DNA of 5,867 bases from Deltaproteobacteria bacterium (lineage in GTDB: Bacteria; Desulfobacterota; Desulfobulbia; Desulfobulbales; BM004). Positions 5,812-5,867 of the stretch are shown here, one piece after another (the stretch's first letter is position 1; each line of letters starts with the position of its first letter). The notes under the pieces are model-generated. The model did no database searches and was not told the DNA's origin. It worked only from the letters and a program-made list of their open reading frames with translations. Location of the stretch: the NCBI GenBank assembly GCA_019313095.1, contig JAFDBU010000214.1, forward strand, positions 1 through 5,867, in the 5' to 3' direction. Position numbers and translations under genes: made by a program.

Positions 5812-5867
5812 TTATTTTAAAGCTTCAGCCAGTTCCTGTACCTTTGCCATTGCTTCGTCTACATCAA
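5812..5867 (-). CDS. C-terminal end of an unidentified protein, cut by right edge
   Basis: Reading leftward from the window edge, one frame gives DVDEAMAKVQELAEALK followed by TAA at 5814-5812. The alternating hydrophobic and charged residues look like an amphipathic helix ending a soluble enzyme. Seventeen residues are too few to name a family; fold-type I pyridoxal-phosphate enzymes often end this way, but that is only a guess. The other two minus frames contain stops within this stretch, and the stop is followed by the noncoding repeat region, both consistent with a real gene end. Confidence 0.5.
   Translation of the reverse strand, partial: DVDEAMAKVQELAEALK

Overview
The window looks like ordinary chromosomal DNA of a Gram-negative bacterium. 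Gene content (FAD-type protoporphyrinogen oxidase, HtpG, a lipobox protein with a BamE-like segment, a 4-nt-overlapping pcm gene and a YqaA-type DedA protein) and protein style suggest Desulfobacterota (sulfate-reducer-like), but this is inference without database support. There is no transposase, phage gene or CRISPR array, and I found no clear new multi-gene system. The less ordinary material is a shared divergent promoter/operator region, a 38-residue membrane protein, and a highly structured noncoding tail.

Left part (1-1373, minus strand): a two-gene unit reads leftward. It holds an Icc-related metallophosphoesterase, then, 16 nt later, the N-terminal half of a HemG/HemY-type protoporphyrinogen oxidase that runs off the left edge. 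The unit starts in a divergent intergenic region (1374-1601). There, candidate promoters for both directions overlap a perfect 6-1-6 palindrome resembling a Fur box.

Middle (1602-3491, plus strand): a complete htpG (Hsp90 chaperone) with a good ribosome-binding site and intact ATPase motifs.

Right part (3637-5320, plus strand): a compact unit of a small lipoprotein, protein-L-isoaspartate O-methyltransferase (pcm) and a YqaA/DedA-family membrane protein. The first two overlap by 4 nt (GTGA). The third either overlaps by 4 nt (TTG start) or begins 17 nt downstream (ATG start). Common themes are envelope maintenance and protein repair, near the htpG chaperone.

Tail (5321-5867): a 38-residue single-span membrane protein with a His/acidic N-terminus and an excellent ribosome-binding site. 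It is followed by about 280 nt of noncoding DNA with several nested hairpins (REP/MITE-like), and then the last 17 codons of an unidentified minus-strand gene cut by the right edge.
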